A DNA stretch of 64,000 nt from Peribacillus folii (GTDB taxonomy: Bacteria > Bacillota > Bacilli > Bacillales > DSM-1321), in contig NZ_JASJOM010000007.1 in NCBI RefSeq assembly GCF_030271255.1, positions 283,556 through 347,555 on the forward strand. The letters run 5' to 3'. The notes beneath the pieces were generated by a model. The model was not told the DNA's origin. It made no database searches and worked only from the letters and a program-made list of their open reading frames with translations. Each line of letters begins with the position of its first letter. The first letter of the stretch is position 1. The position numbers and the translations under genes were made by a program. This document shows positions 28,231-38,647 of the stretch, one piece after another.

Positions 28231-29649
28231 TTACTGACTTATATAGTTTAGCGGATTAACCAGCGAACCATTTTTATATACCTCAAAATGGAGGTGGACG
28301 CCCGTCGAGTTTCCAGTTGAACCCATCATCCCGATTTTTGCACCCTTTTCAATCTTTTGCCCTGCCTTGACTTCCATTGAATCAAGGTGGGCATACACCG
28401 TCTTATATCCATTATTATGGTTGATCGTTATCTTATTTCCATACCCGCCGGCGTTTTCTGCGGATTCGACGATTCCATGATCAGCTGCCGTTATGGTCCT
28501 TGTCGATGGACGTGCAATATCGATCCCCTTATGGAGCTTCCCCCATCGTTGGCCCTGCTTGCTGGAAATATAGCCCCCATCTGCAGGCCACGCATAGGTA
28601 CCGCTGCCCTTAGAAGGGATGACCTTCGTGCCTTTTTTGGTAATTTCCGTTTTCGCTTTTTCGGTGATTTCCTTTTTCACGATCGTTTCACTGATTTTTT
28701 TACCGTTTGTCTCGGAAACATTATAAGTGAAGGCTTCGATTCCATCCTTGCCTGCTTGTTCAGTTATGACCTCTCCTTTTGGCAGACCATCATCCTCCTG
28801 AACCTTCTTTTCAAAAGGAATCCGTTCTTCTTCAAACACTTCCCTTTCAACCATCACGTTCACATAAGGCTTACGCTCCGTCACAACGAGACGTTCACCC
28901 TTCTTAAGCTCCTTGCCTTCAGACTTGCCAGGGTTCAGCTCCAGCAGCTGCCCAGCGTCCATATCATGGCTTGCAGCAATCGACTTCAAGTCATCATCTT
29001 CCTTGGCCTCATAAATGACTTTTTCCTCCTTGCCTTCTTCGAGCAAGGCGATGGTTTTATCGACAGTCATGATCTCATCCGGATCGGCCAGTGTCTTTTT
29101 AAACGTAACCGGACGCGAAAACTCAATGTCCATGATCCTGCTTCCCGGTTCCTTTAATGATGCCGCCGACTCGCCGTCCTCGTTGTTAGCCGATTCATAT
29201 GCTTCGTATTCCGCTTCCTCAACATAAAGCAAGGTGAGCTTTTTCACCACTTCCTCCGCATCATCCTTCGATGGAACATAGGCGACCGTTTGCCGATCTA
29301 TATCGATTGCATACGCTTCGGCTTTAATATCCAAACGATTGGATATTTCCTTAACAGACTGATCCTCTTTCACTTTCTGATCAAATACCTCTTCAGGTAC
29401 AAACGTCAGCTGGGACTCCTCATCGAATGTGTAATCAGGATATTCTTCCTGTGCTTCCATTACCTTATCCGCCACGATTTTTTCTATCTTTCCTTCATCC
29501 AGCACACTCCCGACGAACTCATCATCAAGGTAAACATGGTGGATGGTTGTAGTATCAGGGAGTCCTGCAGCCGTCACTCGGTTTCCCGCCAGCAATAACG
29601 CCATGGATACTAGCAACAGGAACATTCCCTTCCCCTTCAAGCTAAACAT
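28231..29649 (-). CDS. Secreted LysM-G5-M23 peptidoglycan endopeptidase
   Basis: Predicted cell-wall hydrolase cleaving peptide cross-links. The 472-aa precursor has a signal peptide (about 1-27, GMFLLLVSMALLLAGNRVTAA). A long acidic N-terminal region and a LysM-like domain (about 205-255) follow, then G5 (about 255-335, with QEDDGLPKGEVITEQAGKDG) and M23 (about 360-468). The M23 zinc ligands are visible in LHKGIDIA, YAHLDSM and GVHLHFEV. LysM and G5 would target the protein to the wall. It lies upstream of the wal operon, whose regulon typically includes such hydrolases, but I found no convincing WalR box. ATG with AAGGAGGG. Confidence 0.9.
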   Translation of the reverse strand: MFSLKGKGMFLLLVSMALLLAGNRVTAAGLPDTTTIHHVYLDDEFVGSVLDEGKIEKIVADKVMEAQEEYPDYTFDEESQLTFVPEEVFDQKVKEDQSVKEISNRLDIKAEAYAIDIDRQTVAYVPSKDDAEEVVKKLTLLYVEEAEYEAYESANNEDGESAASLKEPGSRIMDIEFSRPVTFKKTLADPDEIMTVDKTIALLEEGKEEKVIYEAKEDDDLKSIAASHDMDAGQLLELNPGKSEGKELKKGERLVVTERKPYVNVMVEREVFEEERIPFEKKVQEDDGLPKGEVITEQAGKDGIEAFTYNVSETNGKKISETIVKKEITEKAKTEITKKGTKVIPSKGSGTYAWPADGGYISSKQGQRWGKLHKGIDIARPSTRTITAADHGIVESAENAGGYGNKITINHNNGYKTVYAHLDSMEVKAGQKIEKGAKIGMMGSTGNSTGVHLHFEVYKNGSLVNPLNYISQ

Positions 29650-30004
29650 ATGTGGCCCTCCTTAACGGCTCAGTCACCAATTAAGAAACTAATCAAATGT
29701 ATGTTAAGATGTATTAGTTCAATTTCCATTTCCGTGTCCATGACTGATTTCATAGTATTTTTCCACTCATAACTCTATCATAAGAAGAAAAAAAACAAGA
29801 ATTAGACTTCATAATGTAATAGAACTGTATAAATGGTGACAACAAGTGCCAATGAAGATATGAGCAAGGAAAGGGACATGACAAACACGAGGTGCGATGG
29901 ATGCTAGGCTGAGGGCGATTTGGTTGACCATTGGTCTAAATTGGTATATTACAAATCGATAACAAACTATTAACAAGATTTCATTTGCAATACGGACATA
30001 TAGC
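29650..30004. other. Non-coding gap between the M23 gene and the tRNA terminator
   Basis: It contains the minus-strand leader of the M23 gene. TGTATGTTAAGATGTATT (29698-29715) is repeat-like but its spacing does not fit a WalR box. No gene with a credible ribosome site was seen. Confidence 0.4.
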
Positions 30005-30037
30005 AAAAAAAAACGCCCTTTCATTAGGGCGTTTTCA
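30005..30037 (-). terminator. Terminator of the tRNA operon
   Basis: AAAACGCCCT and AGGGCGTTTT pair across a six-base loop. On the minus strand the hairpin is followed by a run of T, just downstream of tRNA-Phe. Confidence 0.9.
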
Positions 30038-30045
30038 AATAAAGA

Positions 30046-30118
30046 TGGCTCAGGACGGAATCGAACCGCCGACACAAGGATTTTCAGTCCTTTGCTCTAC
30101 CGACTGAGCTACTGAGCC
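30046..30118 (-). tRNA. tRNA-Phe (GAA)
   Basis: 73 nt cloverleaf. The acceptor stem GGCTCAG/CTGAGCC, the loop CTGAAAA with anticodon GAA, and the T-arm GGTTCGATTCC are all present. The 3' CCA is not encoded. It is the last tRNA of the array. Confidence 0.95.
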
Positions 30119-30148
30119 AAATGTTCCATTTCAAAGCAAAAAATAAAA

Positions 30149-30224
30149 TGGCGGTCCCGACGGGAATCGAACCCGCGATCTCCTGCGTGACAGGCAGGCA
30201 TGTTAACCGCTACACCACGGGACC
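30149..30224 (-). tRNA. tRNA-Asp (GTC)
   Basis: 76 nt including an encoded CCA. Acceptor stem GGTCCCG/CGGGACC with discriminator G; loop CTGTCAC with anticodon GTC; T-arm GGTTCGATTCC. Confidence 0.95.
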
Positions 30225-30247
30225 AGTGAATTATCAATATAAAGAAG

Positions 30248-30319
30248 TGACCCATACGGGATTCGAACCCGTGTTACCGCCGTGAAAGGGCGGTGTCTTA
30301 ACCGCTTGACCAATGGGCC
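30248..30319 (-). tRNA. tRNA-Glu (TTC)
   Basis: 72 nt. Acceptor stem GGCCCAT/ATGGGTC (one G-U pair), loop CTTTCAC with anticodon TTC, T-arm GGTTCGAATCC. CCA is not encoded. Confidence 0.95.
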
Positions 30320-30327
30320 GGAAAAAA

Positions 30328-30403
30328 TGGTGAGCCATGAAGGATTCGAACCTTCGACCCTCTGATTAAAAGTCAGATGCTCTACCAACTGAGCTAATGG
30401 CTC
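30328..30403 (-). tRNA. tRNA-Lys (TTT)
   Basis: 76 nt including an encoded CCA. Acceptor stem GAGCCAT/ATGGCTC, loop ACTTTTA with anticodon TTT, T-arm GGTTCGAATCC. It is the first tRNA of the Lys-Glu-Asp-Phe array. Confidence 0.95.
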
Positions 30404-30560
30404 GTATTAACGAGATGTTACTGTGTTTCGCTTCGTCGTAACATTATGACGACGCTTATGATAATATCACGATTAATGTAATTTAGGCAATAGTTTTTAT
30501 GAAATAAAAAAAATTTTTTTATTTATTCCTTCTTTAGCTCCCTTTTTGGCTCTAATCATG

Positions 30561-30588
30561 AGAAAGAGCCGGCAAAAAAGCCAGCTCC
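30561..30588 (-). terminator. Terminator of purA
   Basis: Minus-strand GAGCTGGC and GCCGGCTC pair around a T6 loop, followed by TTTCTC. Confidence 0.75.
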
Positions 30589-30602
30589 CTATTCATCAAA
30601 GA

Positions 30603-31931
<1,329 letters not shown>

Positions 31932-31960
31932 TCAATAACCGGTTCTTATCAAACAAACCT

Positions 31961-31990
31961 ATTTTATCAATAATCCAAAGAGGAAGTCAA
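31961..31990 (-). promoter_or_regulatory. Sigma-A promoter of purA
   Basis: Minus strand TTGACT (31985-31990), 18-bp spacer, TAAAAT (31961-31966). It sits directly downstream of the PurBoxes. Confidence 0.75.
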
Positions 31991-31994
31991 TACA

Positions 31995-32038
31995 AAAACC
32001 GAACATTACAGATTTTATAAAATAATTTGTTCGTAAAT
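31995..32038. promoter_or_regulatory. Inverted pair of PurR PurBoxes upstream of purA
   Basis: AAAACCGAACATT (31995-32007, plus strand) matches the PurBox consensus AWWWCCGAACWWT at all 13 positions. ATTTACGAACAAA (32026-32038, minus strand) matches at 11. The two are in inverted orientation 18 bp apart, the arrangement PurR uses in B. subtilis. Confidence 0.8.
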
Positions 32039-32146
32039 ATAAGGCACCCTAATGCTTTCATGGCCTGATTCGTTTTGGATTGCCCCCATATCATTCCCTT
32101 CGGTTTCTTTTATTATTAATAACTCTGCACTCTTTTTCATGAAAAT

Positions 32147-32183
32147 GAAACAGCCCGCCATGTATTTCATGACAGGCTGTTTC
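32147..32183 (-). terminator. Hairpin terminator after dnaC
   Basis: GAAACAGCC and GGCTGTTTC pair, the arm abutting the dnaC stop codon; on the minus strand ATTTTCAT follows. Confidence 0.65.
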
Positions 32184-33548
32184 CTATGCCCCGGGCGACA
32201 TCGAATCATCATCGAAACGCCGTTCGAGGTTAACGAATTTATTGTATTCTTTTACGAAGGCAAGTGAAACCGTTCCTACCGGGCCATTACGCTGTTTCGC
32301 TATGATGATTTCAATGATGTTTTTATTCTCCGATTCTTTATCATAATAATCATCACGGTATAAGAATGCCACAATATCAGCATCCTGCTCGATACTTCCC
32401 GATTCCCGGATGTCGGACATCATCGGTCGCTTATCCTGGCGCTGCTCCACTCCACGGGATAGCTGGGAAAGGGCGATGACCGGCACTTTAAGCTCACGGG
32501 CCAACGCTTTGAGGGAACGTGAAATTTCCGATACCTCTTGCTGCCGGTTGTCGCCTGAACGGCCATCACCTTGAATCAGCTGCAAGTAATCGATCAAGAT
32601 CATGCCCAGGCCATGCTCCTGCTTCAATCGGCGGCATTTTGAACGGATTTCACCAATCCGGACACCTGGTGTATCATCGATATATATACCGGCATTGGAC
32701 AAGCTGCCCATCGCCATCGTCAGCTTGCGCCAATCTTCGTCAGTCAAGGAACCTGTCCGTAAATTCTGGGCATTAATGTTTCCTTCAGCACAGAGCATAC
32801 GCATCACGAGTTGCTCCGCCCCCATCTCAAGACTAAAAATCGCTACATTCTCTTCCGTTTTGGTTGCGACGTTTTGAGCGATATTCAGGGCAAATGCCGT
32901 TTTACCTACAGAGGGACGGGCACCGACTATGATGAGATCATTCCGCTGGAAACCCGCCGTCATGCGATCGAGCTCGGCAAATCCGGTCGGGATGCCTGTA
33001 ACATCGCCTTTCCGGTTAGTCAAGATCTCGATGTTATCGTACGTACTCACCAATACATCCTTGATATTCTGGAAGGCACCGGAGTTCTTGCGCTGGGCCA
33101 CTTCCATGATCGTTTTTTCTGCTTCCCCAAGCAGCTCCTCGACCTCATCCTCGCGACTGTAGCCTTCCTGGGCAATGTTGGTGGCCGTCCTGATCAATCG
33201 TCTAAGCAATGACTTTTCTTCGACGATGCGGGCATAGTATTCAATATTGGCAGCGGTAGGCACTGATCCGGCCAATTCACTTAAATAAGAAACTCCGCCA
33301 ACTTCTTCAAGGTTTTTTGTCGCAGACAGTTCCTCCGTCACCGTAATCAAATCGACCGCCTTGCCTTCATCATTCAATTTAAGCATCACATTGAAGATCT
33401 TTTGATGCGAGCTTCTATAAAAATCCTCCGGAATTAACATTTCCGATGTGACGGTCAGTGAAGATGGTTCAAGAAAAATAGCACCAAGTACAGCTTGTTC
33501 CGCTTCTACATTCTGAGGGGGGATCCTATCTTGAAATTGTTCTATCAT
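32184..33548 (-). CDS. dnaC: Replicative DNA helicase (DnaB family)
   Basis: Hexameric 5'-3' helicase that unwinds DNA ahead of the replisome; called DnaC in Bacillus. The 454-aa protein has the N-terminal primase-interaction domain (PPQNVEAEQAVLGAIF), Walker A GARPSVGKTAFALN, Walker B MILIDYLQLI, and the arginine-finger region DIRESGSIEQDADIV near the C-terminus. GGGAGG precedes the ATG. It lies upstream of purA, as in B. subtilis. Confidence 0.98.
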   Translation of the reverse strand: MIEQFQDRIPPQNVEAEQAVLGAIFLEPSSLTVTSEMLIPEDFYRSSHQKIFNVMLKLNDEGKAVDLITVTEELSATKNLEEVGGVSYLSELAGSVPTAANIEYYARIVEEKSLLRRLIRTATNIAQEGYSREDEVEELLGEAEKTIMEVAQRKNSGAFQNIKDVLVSTYDNIEILTNRKGDVTGIPTGFAELDRMTAGFQRNDLIIVGARPSVGKTAFALNIAQNVATKTEENVAIFSLEMGAEQLVMRMLCAEGNINAQNLRTGSLTDEDWRKLTMAMGSLSNAGIYIDDTPGVRIGEIRSKCRRLKQEHGLGMILIDYLQLIQGDGRSGDNRQQEVSEISRSLKALARELKVPVIALSQLSRGVEQRQDKRPMMSDIRESGSIEQDADIVAFLYRDDYYDKESENKNIIEIIIAKQRNGPVGTVSLAFVKEYNKFVNLERRFDDDSMSPGA

Positions 33549-33697
33549 ATCTTAAAACCTCCCATTCTAAGAGGATACCTTTTTGCTGCTTTATACAAAT
33601 CTAGTCAAAAAGAAAAAAGTGAAAGGACTACATGCCCAATCACATTTTTCGTCTATCTCTATTTTATCAATTTTTCACAGATATGAAACAGCTAAAA

Positions 33698-34147
33698 TTA
33701 GTTAATTTCTTTCACATGCACAGTCAATGTTGCCGTGACTTCAGGGTGAAGCTTCACAGGCAGCTTCGTATGTCCTAAAGAACGGATGCCGTCAGCAAGC
33801 TCCATCTTACGTTTATCAAGCTTGATGCCATGTTTTTTCTGAAGCTCTGATGCAATCTGCTTCGTGGTGATCGAACCGAACAATCGCCCGCCCTCACCAG
33901 CTTTGGCGGATAGCTCGACTGTCAATTTCTCCAATTCCACTTTAAGGTCCTCAGCCTGTTGAAGCTCTTCGGCAGCCAGTGATTGTTCTTTATTCTTCTG
34001 CGCTTCCAGCGTTTTCACATTCATATTATTTGCTTCGACGGCCAATCCTTGCTTAATCAGGAAATTATGTGCATAACCATCCGCAACATTTTTCACTTCC
34101 CCTTTTTTCCCTTTACCTTTAACGTCTTTTAAAAATATCACTTTCAT
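33698..34147 (-). CDS. rplI: 50S ribosomal protein L9
   Basis: Ribosomal protein L9, which bridges the L1 stalk base. The 149-aa length is normal. [21 protein letters not shown] and [13 protein letters not shown] form the N-terminal rRNA-binding domain, followed by a long connecting helix and a C-terminal domain beginning [13 protein letters not shown]. It overlaps the gdpP stop by four bases (ATGA), implying translational coupling. Confidence 0.97.
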   Translation of the reverse strand: MKVIFLKDVKGKGKKGEVKNVADGYAHNFLIKQGLAVEANNMNVKTLEAQKNKEQSLAAEELQQAEDLKVELEKLTVELSAKAGEGGRLFGSITTKQIASELQKKHGIKLDKRKMELADGIRSLGHTKLPVKLHPEVTATLTVHVKEIN

Positions 34148-36114
34148 TCTCTTTGTCCCCCTTCTAAATATTCATCTATAGCCGCTTTCAACCGGTTTTC
34201 GGCTTCTTCGATCGAGCATGCCTGCTGAGTGGCGGCATTCGTCAAGTGCCCGCCTCCATTCAGCATTTCCATGATCACCTGAACATTAATATCCCCTAGA
34301 GAGCGTGCACTGATGCCGACTTTATCATCGGATCGCTTTGCCATGACAAAGGAAGCAACGACACCATCCATCGTCAATAGGGTGTCCGCAGCCTGAGCAA
34401 TAAGCACCTGATTGTGAACCTGGTCGGTTTTATCAGAGGCAATGGCAATTCCTTTTTTATAAAAGATCACTTCTTCAATGAGCTTCGACCGTTTAATGTA
34501 AGTGTCCACGTCTTCCTTGAGGAATTTCTGGACGAGAACCGTATCGGCACCATGCGCCCTCAAATATGAAGCAGCATCAAAGGTACGGGAACCAGTCCTT
34601 AATGTGAAGCTTTTCGTATCCACAATGATCCCTGCAAGCAGCGCTGTCGATTCCAGCATGTCGATCTTCGAGCGCTTCGGCTGGTATTCAAGCAGCTCCG
34701 TAACAAGCTCGGCCGTTGAAGACGCATATGGCTCCATATAGACAAGCAATGAGTTCTTGATGAACTCCTCGCCGCGGCGATGATGGTCAATGACTACCAC
34801 CTTATCGATCCGACTCAATAACCGCTCTTCAATCACCATCGAAGGTTTATGCGTATCTACCACTACGAGCAATGTCTCATCCGTGATCATTTCTAACGCT
34901 TCATCAGGCGTTATGAACCGGGCATACAGGTCTTCTTTATTCTTGATTTCTTCCATCAAACGAAGAACACTGCTATCCAGCTGTTGGGTGTTAATGACAA
35001 TGTAGCCTTCCCGTTCATTCATTTGGGCGACCTTCAAGATGCCGATCGCTGAACCGATTGCGTCCATATCCGGGTTTTTATGGCCCATTACAATGACTTT
35101 ATCGCTATCAAGGACAATATCCTTCAACGCATGGGAAATGACTCGTGCACGGACCCTTGTGCGTTTTTCCATCGGGTTGGTCTTTCCGCCATAGAATTTC
35201 ACTTTTCCATTCGACTGCTTGATTGCGACCTGATCACCGCCCCGTCCAAGCGCAAGGTCCAGGCTGGACTGCGCGAGCGAGCCTAGTTCAGGTAGTGATG
35301 ATACTGCCGAGCCGACACCTATGCTTAAGGTCAATGGAACGTTTTGCTTGGCTGTCGTTTCCCTGATTTCATCCAGGATCGAGAATTTCCCCTTCTCCAG
35401 CTGCTGCAGAATATGTTCATTGAAGATAGCAATGAATCGTTCCGAGGAAACACGTTTGAAGAAAACACCATTATCCCTTGCCCATTTGTCAAGGAGCGAG
35501 GTGACTAAGCTATTGATGCTGCTTTTACGCTGATCGTCCATCCCCTGTGTCAAATCATCATAGTTATCAAGGAGGATGATGGCAATTGCCGTCCGTTCAT
35601 CTTCATATAGCTTCTCGATCTCCACTTGCTCCGTCACATCAAAGAAGTAAAGGAGTCTTTCCTCACGCTTATGGACCACCTTGAATTTCCGGTCATGGAG
35701 CGTAAGTGTCTCTGTCTCGATTTCTTGTTTGATTAATGGGACGATCGAGTCTGCGACATCATATAGCGACCTTCCTGCCAATGAATCCTCGCTAAAACAG
35801 GAGGCCAGAAATGGATTGGTCCATTCGATGTAATAATCTTCATTAAAGAGCATGATCCCGATCGGCATTTCCAATAATGCTTCCTCGCCGACCTTCTTTA
35901 ATCGGTAAGATAAAGTCGTTATATATTCTTCTGTCTTACGTTGTTTTTTTTCGACCATTCTTAACGTTAAATAAAATAAACCCGCTAGAATCAACAGTCC
36001 AATCAGGGCAATGACCCAATTGTAATAAGCCAGGACGCCCAAAAGTAACACGCCTGCGGCCAGAATCCCATATAAAGGGGATTTGATTGAGTATTCCTTC
36101 AAATAAGATGGCAT
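34144..36114 (-). CDS. gdpP: Cyclic-di-AMP phosphodiesterase GdpP (YybT)
   Basis: Membrane enzyme that hydrolyses c-di-AMP to pApA. The 656-aa protein has two transmembrane helices (about 15-55), a PAS domain (about 80-150), a degenerate GGDEF domain (about 170-300) and DHH/DHHA1 domains. Metal motifs are seen in [32 protein letters not shown] and, in DHHA1, [11 protein letters not shown]. The ATG at 36114 lies eight bases after AGGAG; a start at 36135 would add seven residues. Confidence 0.96.
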   Translation of the reverse strand: MPSYLKEYSIKSPLYGILAAGVLLLGVLAYYNWVIALIGLLILAGLFYLTLRMVEKKQRKTEEYITTLSYRLKKVGEEALLEMPIGIMLFNEDYYIEWTNPFLASCFSEDSLAGRSLYDVADSIVPLIKQEIETETLTLHDRKFKVVHKREERLLYFFDVTEQVEIEKLYEDERTAIAIILLDNYDDLTQGMDDQRKSSINSLVTSLLDKWARDNGVFFKRVSSERFIAIFNEHILQQLEKGKFSILDEIRETTAKQNVPLTLSIGVGSAVSSLPELGSLAQSSLDLALGRGGDQVAIKQSNGKVKFYGGKTNPMEKRTRVRARVISHALKDIVLDSDKVIVMGHKNPDMDAIGSAIGILKVAQMNEREGYIVINTQQLDSSVLRLMEEIKNKEDLYARFITPDEALEMITDETLLVVVDTHKPSMVIEERLLSRIDKVVVIDHHRRGEEFIKNSLLVYMEPYASSTAELVTELLEYQPKRSKIDMLESTALLAGIIVDTKSFTLRTGSRTFDAASYLRAHGADTVLVQKFLKEDVDTYIKRSKLIEEVIFYKKGIAIASDKTDQVHNQVLIAQAADTLLTMDGVVASFVMAKRSDDKVGISARSLGDINVQVIMEMLNGGGHLTNAATQQACSIEEAENRLKAAIDEYLEGGQRE

Positions 36115-36150
36115 AGTTTCAGCTCCTAAAAGCATCTGTTTTACAAAAAG

Positions 36151-37110
36151 CTAACCCTTTTTCCTGAATGTCTCCCTGAAAGGAAAGCCTAAATCCATTA
36201 TACCTAAAAAACGGATGACCGTCGTGATAATCGGAAGCGGAAACAGCAAGGTCACAACCAGGATCATGACGGGGATGGCCTTGGCCCATGATTTCACATG
36301 AGCGAAATAAAAAATCAGGGAGTATCCCTGCAATGACATGAAGAACTGCAGGATGAAAAATAAGTTCGTTATGGCCATATATACAAAGCCATCCTTGTCC
36401 GTATTCGCAAAAAGGGCAAGAAGCATCGTAATTAAATAATACCATAAAAGGCTTTTCGGGAGTCGCAGATCTCGAAAATGCGGCCACTTTAGCGCCTTTT
36501 CACTGAATCGCTTCAAAATGGGATGCGCCGCCAGGAAAATGAGCAATACCATCAATACGGACATCAATACGAATAAACTTGGCATCAAGGTATAAAACAT
36601 ATCGATGAAATCATTCATCCTCGTTTTAATTTCTTCCGTCTGTGCCTGTTCAAGAGATCCCATGATATTGACCGGATTCTCAGTGGTTTCTTTCAGCATC
36701 TTCAAAGCCATATCTATGTAATTCACATTCGTTATCAATACGGAGGCTGCATATATGATGATTATGCCTCCCAAGAACACAAGGACTGCACTTATGAACG
36801 CAGTTGCCATCGGTTTATCCTTCTTCAAGCAATAGCCGATCGCGATTCCCGTCACTCCCATCAGCAGGGTCAAAGGAACTGATACCATCGACCCGACAAG
36901 GAGCGTCAATAGCGAAGCGATGAATAAGTAACCCAAGCTCCAAGAAAACTTTTGCTTGCTTGCAAACAAAATGAAAGGAGTCGGTAAAAAGAAAAATGTG
37001 ATGATACTCAGTAGCGGGACATGGACGCTAATGAACAGTACTATGCAATAGAGTGCCAAAAGGGCCCCGCCCTCTGCAATTCTTCTCCCGTTATTCAGCA
37101 TTTTTTTCAC
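36151..37110 (-). CDS. yybS: DUF2232 integral membrane protein YybS
   Basis: Polytopic membrane protein of the DUF2232 family; molecular function not established. The 319-aa chain has about eight hydrophobic segments (for example GALLALYCIVLFISVHVPLL, a VFLGGIIIIYAASVLIT stretch and a C-terminal MILVVTLLFPLPIITTVIR stretch). GGGGGTG precedes the ATG. It is 36 bp upstream of gdpP and followed by rplI, the same order as yybS-yybT-rplI in B. subtilis. Confidence 0.9.
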   Translation of the reverse strand: MKKMLNNGRRIAEGGALLALYCIVLFISVHVPLLSIITFFFLPTPFILFASKQKFSWSLGYLFIASLLTLLVGSMVSVPLTLLMGVTGIAIGYCLKKDKPMATAFISAVLVFLGGIIIIYAASVLITNVNYIDMALKMLKETTENPVNIMGSLEQAQTEEIKTRMNDFIDMFYTLMPSLFVLMSVLMVLLIFLAAHPILKRFSEKALKWPHFRDLRLPKSLLWYYLITMLLALFANTDKDGFVYMAITNLFFILQFFMSLQGYSLIFYFAHVKSWAKAIPVMILVVTLLFPLPIITTVIRFLGIMDLGFPFRETFRKKG

Positions 37111-37313
37111 CCCCTGTTTGATTGTCTTTTGTTCATCTTTATATTGTATCCGTTACGGCCAGGATATTTCAAACATGACAGTCTTTTTTCTGGATATGAA
37201 TTTTATTTAATTTAAAAATAAAAAAACCGCCATTTGAGCGGATTTCAGGAAAAAGAAATGAATTATAAAAAAAGGCGCATTGAGGAAGATACCTCAATGC
37301 GCCCATTCAATCA

Positions 37314-37553
37314 TTATTCACCAGATACGTATGGAAGTAATGCCATAGTACGTGAGCGTTTAATAGCAATCGTTAATTTACGTTGATATTTAGCGCTTGT
37401 GCCAGTTACACGACGTGGTAAGATTTTACCGCGTTCTGAGACGAATTTTTTAAGAAGGTCTGTATCTTTGTAATCAATTTTAGTGATTCCGTTAGATGTG
37501 AAATAACAAACCTTTTTACGCTTACCGCGTCCTTTACGTCCACCCATTGCCAT
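37314..37553 (-). CDS. rpsR: 30S ribosomal protein S18
   Basis: S18 of the 30S platform, which binds with S6. The 79-residue protein [19 protein letters not shown] has the basic core ([20 protein letters not shown]) typical of the family. The ATG at 37553 follows GGGAGGG; an upstream start at 37574 would include the ribosome site. Last gene of rpsF-ssb-rpsR. Confidence 0.97.
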   Translation of the reverse strand: MAMGGRKGRGKRKKVCYFTSNGITKIDYKDTDLLKKFVSERGKILPRRVTGTSAKYQRKLTIAIKRSRTMALLPYVSGE

Positions 37554-37601
37554 AATATATTTCCCTCCCTGCATTTTGAATTTTCCCTTTTAAACGGCTG
37601 T

Positions 37602-38132
37602 TTAAAATGGTAGATCGTCATCTGAAATGTCGATGGTCTTACCGTCATTTGCAAATGGATCATCATCTACACGAGTGTAGTTGTTATTGCTCCGTTGATT
37701 CTGATTAGGATTTTGTCCATACGAATTGTTGTCATTTCCGTTATTATTGTTGCCATAACTTCTTTGACCCCCGCCGTAAGAACCGCCTTCATTTCTTTCA
37801 CCCGCTGAACTGCTTCGTGGTTCAAGGAACTGAACGCTCTCAGCCAGAATCTCCGTCACATATACGCGTTTGCCGTCTTGTCCTTCATAATTACGTGTTT
37901 GGACACGTCCATCCACGCCAGCCAAACTGCCTTTTTTCAAGAAGTTAGCTACATTTTCTGCCGGTTTACGCCAAACTACACAGTTAATGAAGTCCGCTTC
38001 ACGTTCACCTTGCTGGTTCGTAAAACTACGGTTCACAGCTAAGGTAAAGGTAGCTACGGGAACTCCATTAGGTGTATATCGTAATTCAGGATCTTTAGTT
38101 AAGCGTCCTACCAAAACTACGCGATTCATCAT
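37602..38132 (-). CDS. ssbA: Single-stranded DNA-binding protein SsbA
   Basis: Homotetrameric OB-fold protein that coats single-stranded DNA and recruits replication and repair proteins. The 176-aa protein starts [20 protein letters not shown]. An OB fold occupies about 1-110, then a Gly/Asn/Gln-rich linker (about 115-160), and the acidic partner-binding tip DDDLPF. AGGGG nine bases before the ATG at 38132 supports this start. Confidence 0.97.
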   Translation of the reverse strand: MMNRVVLVGRLTKDPELRYTPNGVPVATFTLAVNRSFTNQQGEREADFINCVVWRKPAENVANFLKKGSLAGVDGRVQTRNYEGQDGKRVYVTEILAESVQFLEPRSSSAGERNEGGSYGGGQRSYGNNNNGNDNNSYGQNPNQNQRSNNNYTRVDDDPFANDGKTIDISDDDLPF

Positions 38133-38158
38133 CAGAATCAACCCCTAGGTTTCAAGCC

Positions 38159-38174
38159 CGTTTCATGTGAAACA
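38159..38174. other. Degenerate parS-like site between ssbA and rpsF
   Basis: CGTTTCATGTGAAACA differs from the ParB site TGTTTCACGTGAAACA at two positions. It lies in the non-coding gap between ssbA and rpsF. Confidence 0.5.
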
Positions 38175-38202
38175 AGGTTAGAAAATTTATATTAAAATCG
38201 AA

Positions 38203-38487
38203 TTAAACTTCTTCTCTAGTAGCCATGTGGCGAATGATGTCTTCACTGATTTTAGCAAGACGATCGAATTCTTGGATCGCAGCACTTTCAGCGTTAACTT
38301 TAAGAAGCATGTAGTAACCATCGCGGAAATCATTGATTTCATATGCAAGACGGCGTTTACCCCATTCTTTTGCTTCTACTTCCGCACCATTGTCAGTAAG
38401 GATTGTGTTGAAACGTTCAACTAAAGCTTTTTTAGCTTCTTCCTCAATGTTTGGACGGATGATATACATAATTTCGTATTTTCTCAT
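38203..38487 (-). CDS. rpsF: 30S ribosomal protein S6
   Basis: S6, partner of S18 on the 30S platform. The 94-residue protein starts [20 protein letters not shown] and has [21 protein letters not shown] in the core. The ATG at 38487 lies eight bases after GGAGG; a GTG at 38496 is too close. It is first in rpsF-ssb-rpsR, with a strong promoter and an S6:S18-type leader. Confidence 0.97.
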   Translation of the reverse strand: MRKYEIMYIIRPNIEEEAKKALVERFNTILTDNGAEVEAKEWGKRRLAYEINDFRDGYYMLLKVNAESAAIQEFDRLAKISEDIIRHMATREEV

Positions 38488-38533
38488 CACAGTCACCTCC
38501 TTTTGGTCTAAGCGGCCCTATTGGGCAAGGAGC
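38488..38533 (-). promoter_or_regulatory. Candidate S6:S18-binding rpsF leader
   Basis: The leader contains GCCC-AATA-GGGC (38515-38526) followed by CCG, and an upstream CTCCTT able to pair with the AAGGAG of the ribosome site. A hairpin with a CCG bulge is the known S6:S18 recognition motif in bacterial rpsF leaders. The pairing would sequester the Shine-Dalgarno, giving autoregulation. Confidence 0.55.
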
Positions 38534-38561
38534 AATTATTTATAATTACTCACAAGATGAA

Positions 38562-38590
38562 ATTATAGCATAGTTATGGAGTCTTTGCAA
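38562..38590 (-). promoter_or_regulatory. Sigma-A promoter of rpsF-ssbA-rpsR
   Basis: TTGCAA (38585-38590), 17-bp spacer, perfect TATAAT (38562-38567), on the minus strand. Confidence 0.85.
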
Positions 38591-38610
38591 TAAATGGTTC
38601 TACTTTGATG

Positions 38611-38643
38611 AAAGACCCCGCAAATTAAATGGCAGGGTCTCTC
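38611..38643 (-). terminator. Terminator of ychF
   Basis: GAGACCCTGC pairs with GCGGGGTCTTTC on the minus strand just past the stop, with a short T-run. Confidence 0.65.
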
Positions 38644-38647
38644 AGTC

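Noticed and set aside
29698..29715. Possible WalR box (TGTATG-N6-TGTATT) upstream of the M23 peptidase
   Set aside because: The spacing is six rather than five and the first half lacks the expected A; insufficient to call.
30203..30388. 61-codon minus-strand open frame across the tRNA array
   Set aside because: It spans three tRNA genes; the peptide is a translation of tRNA arms.
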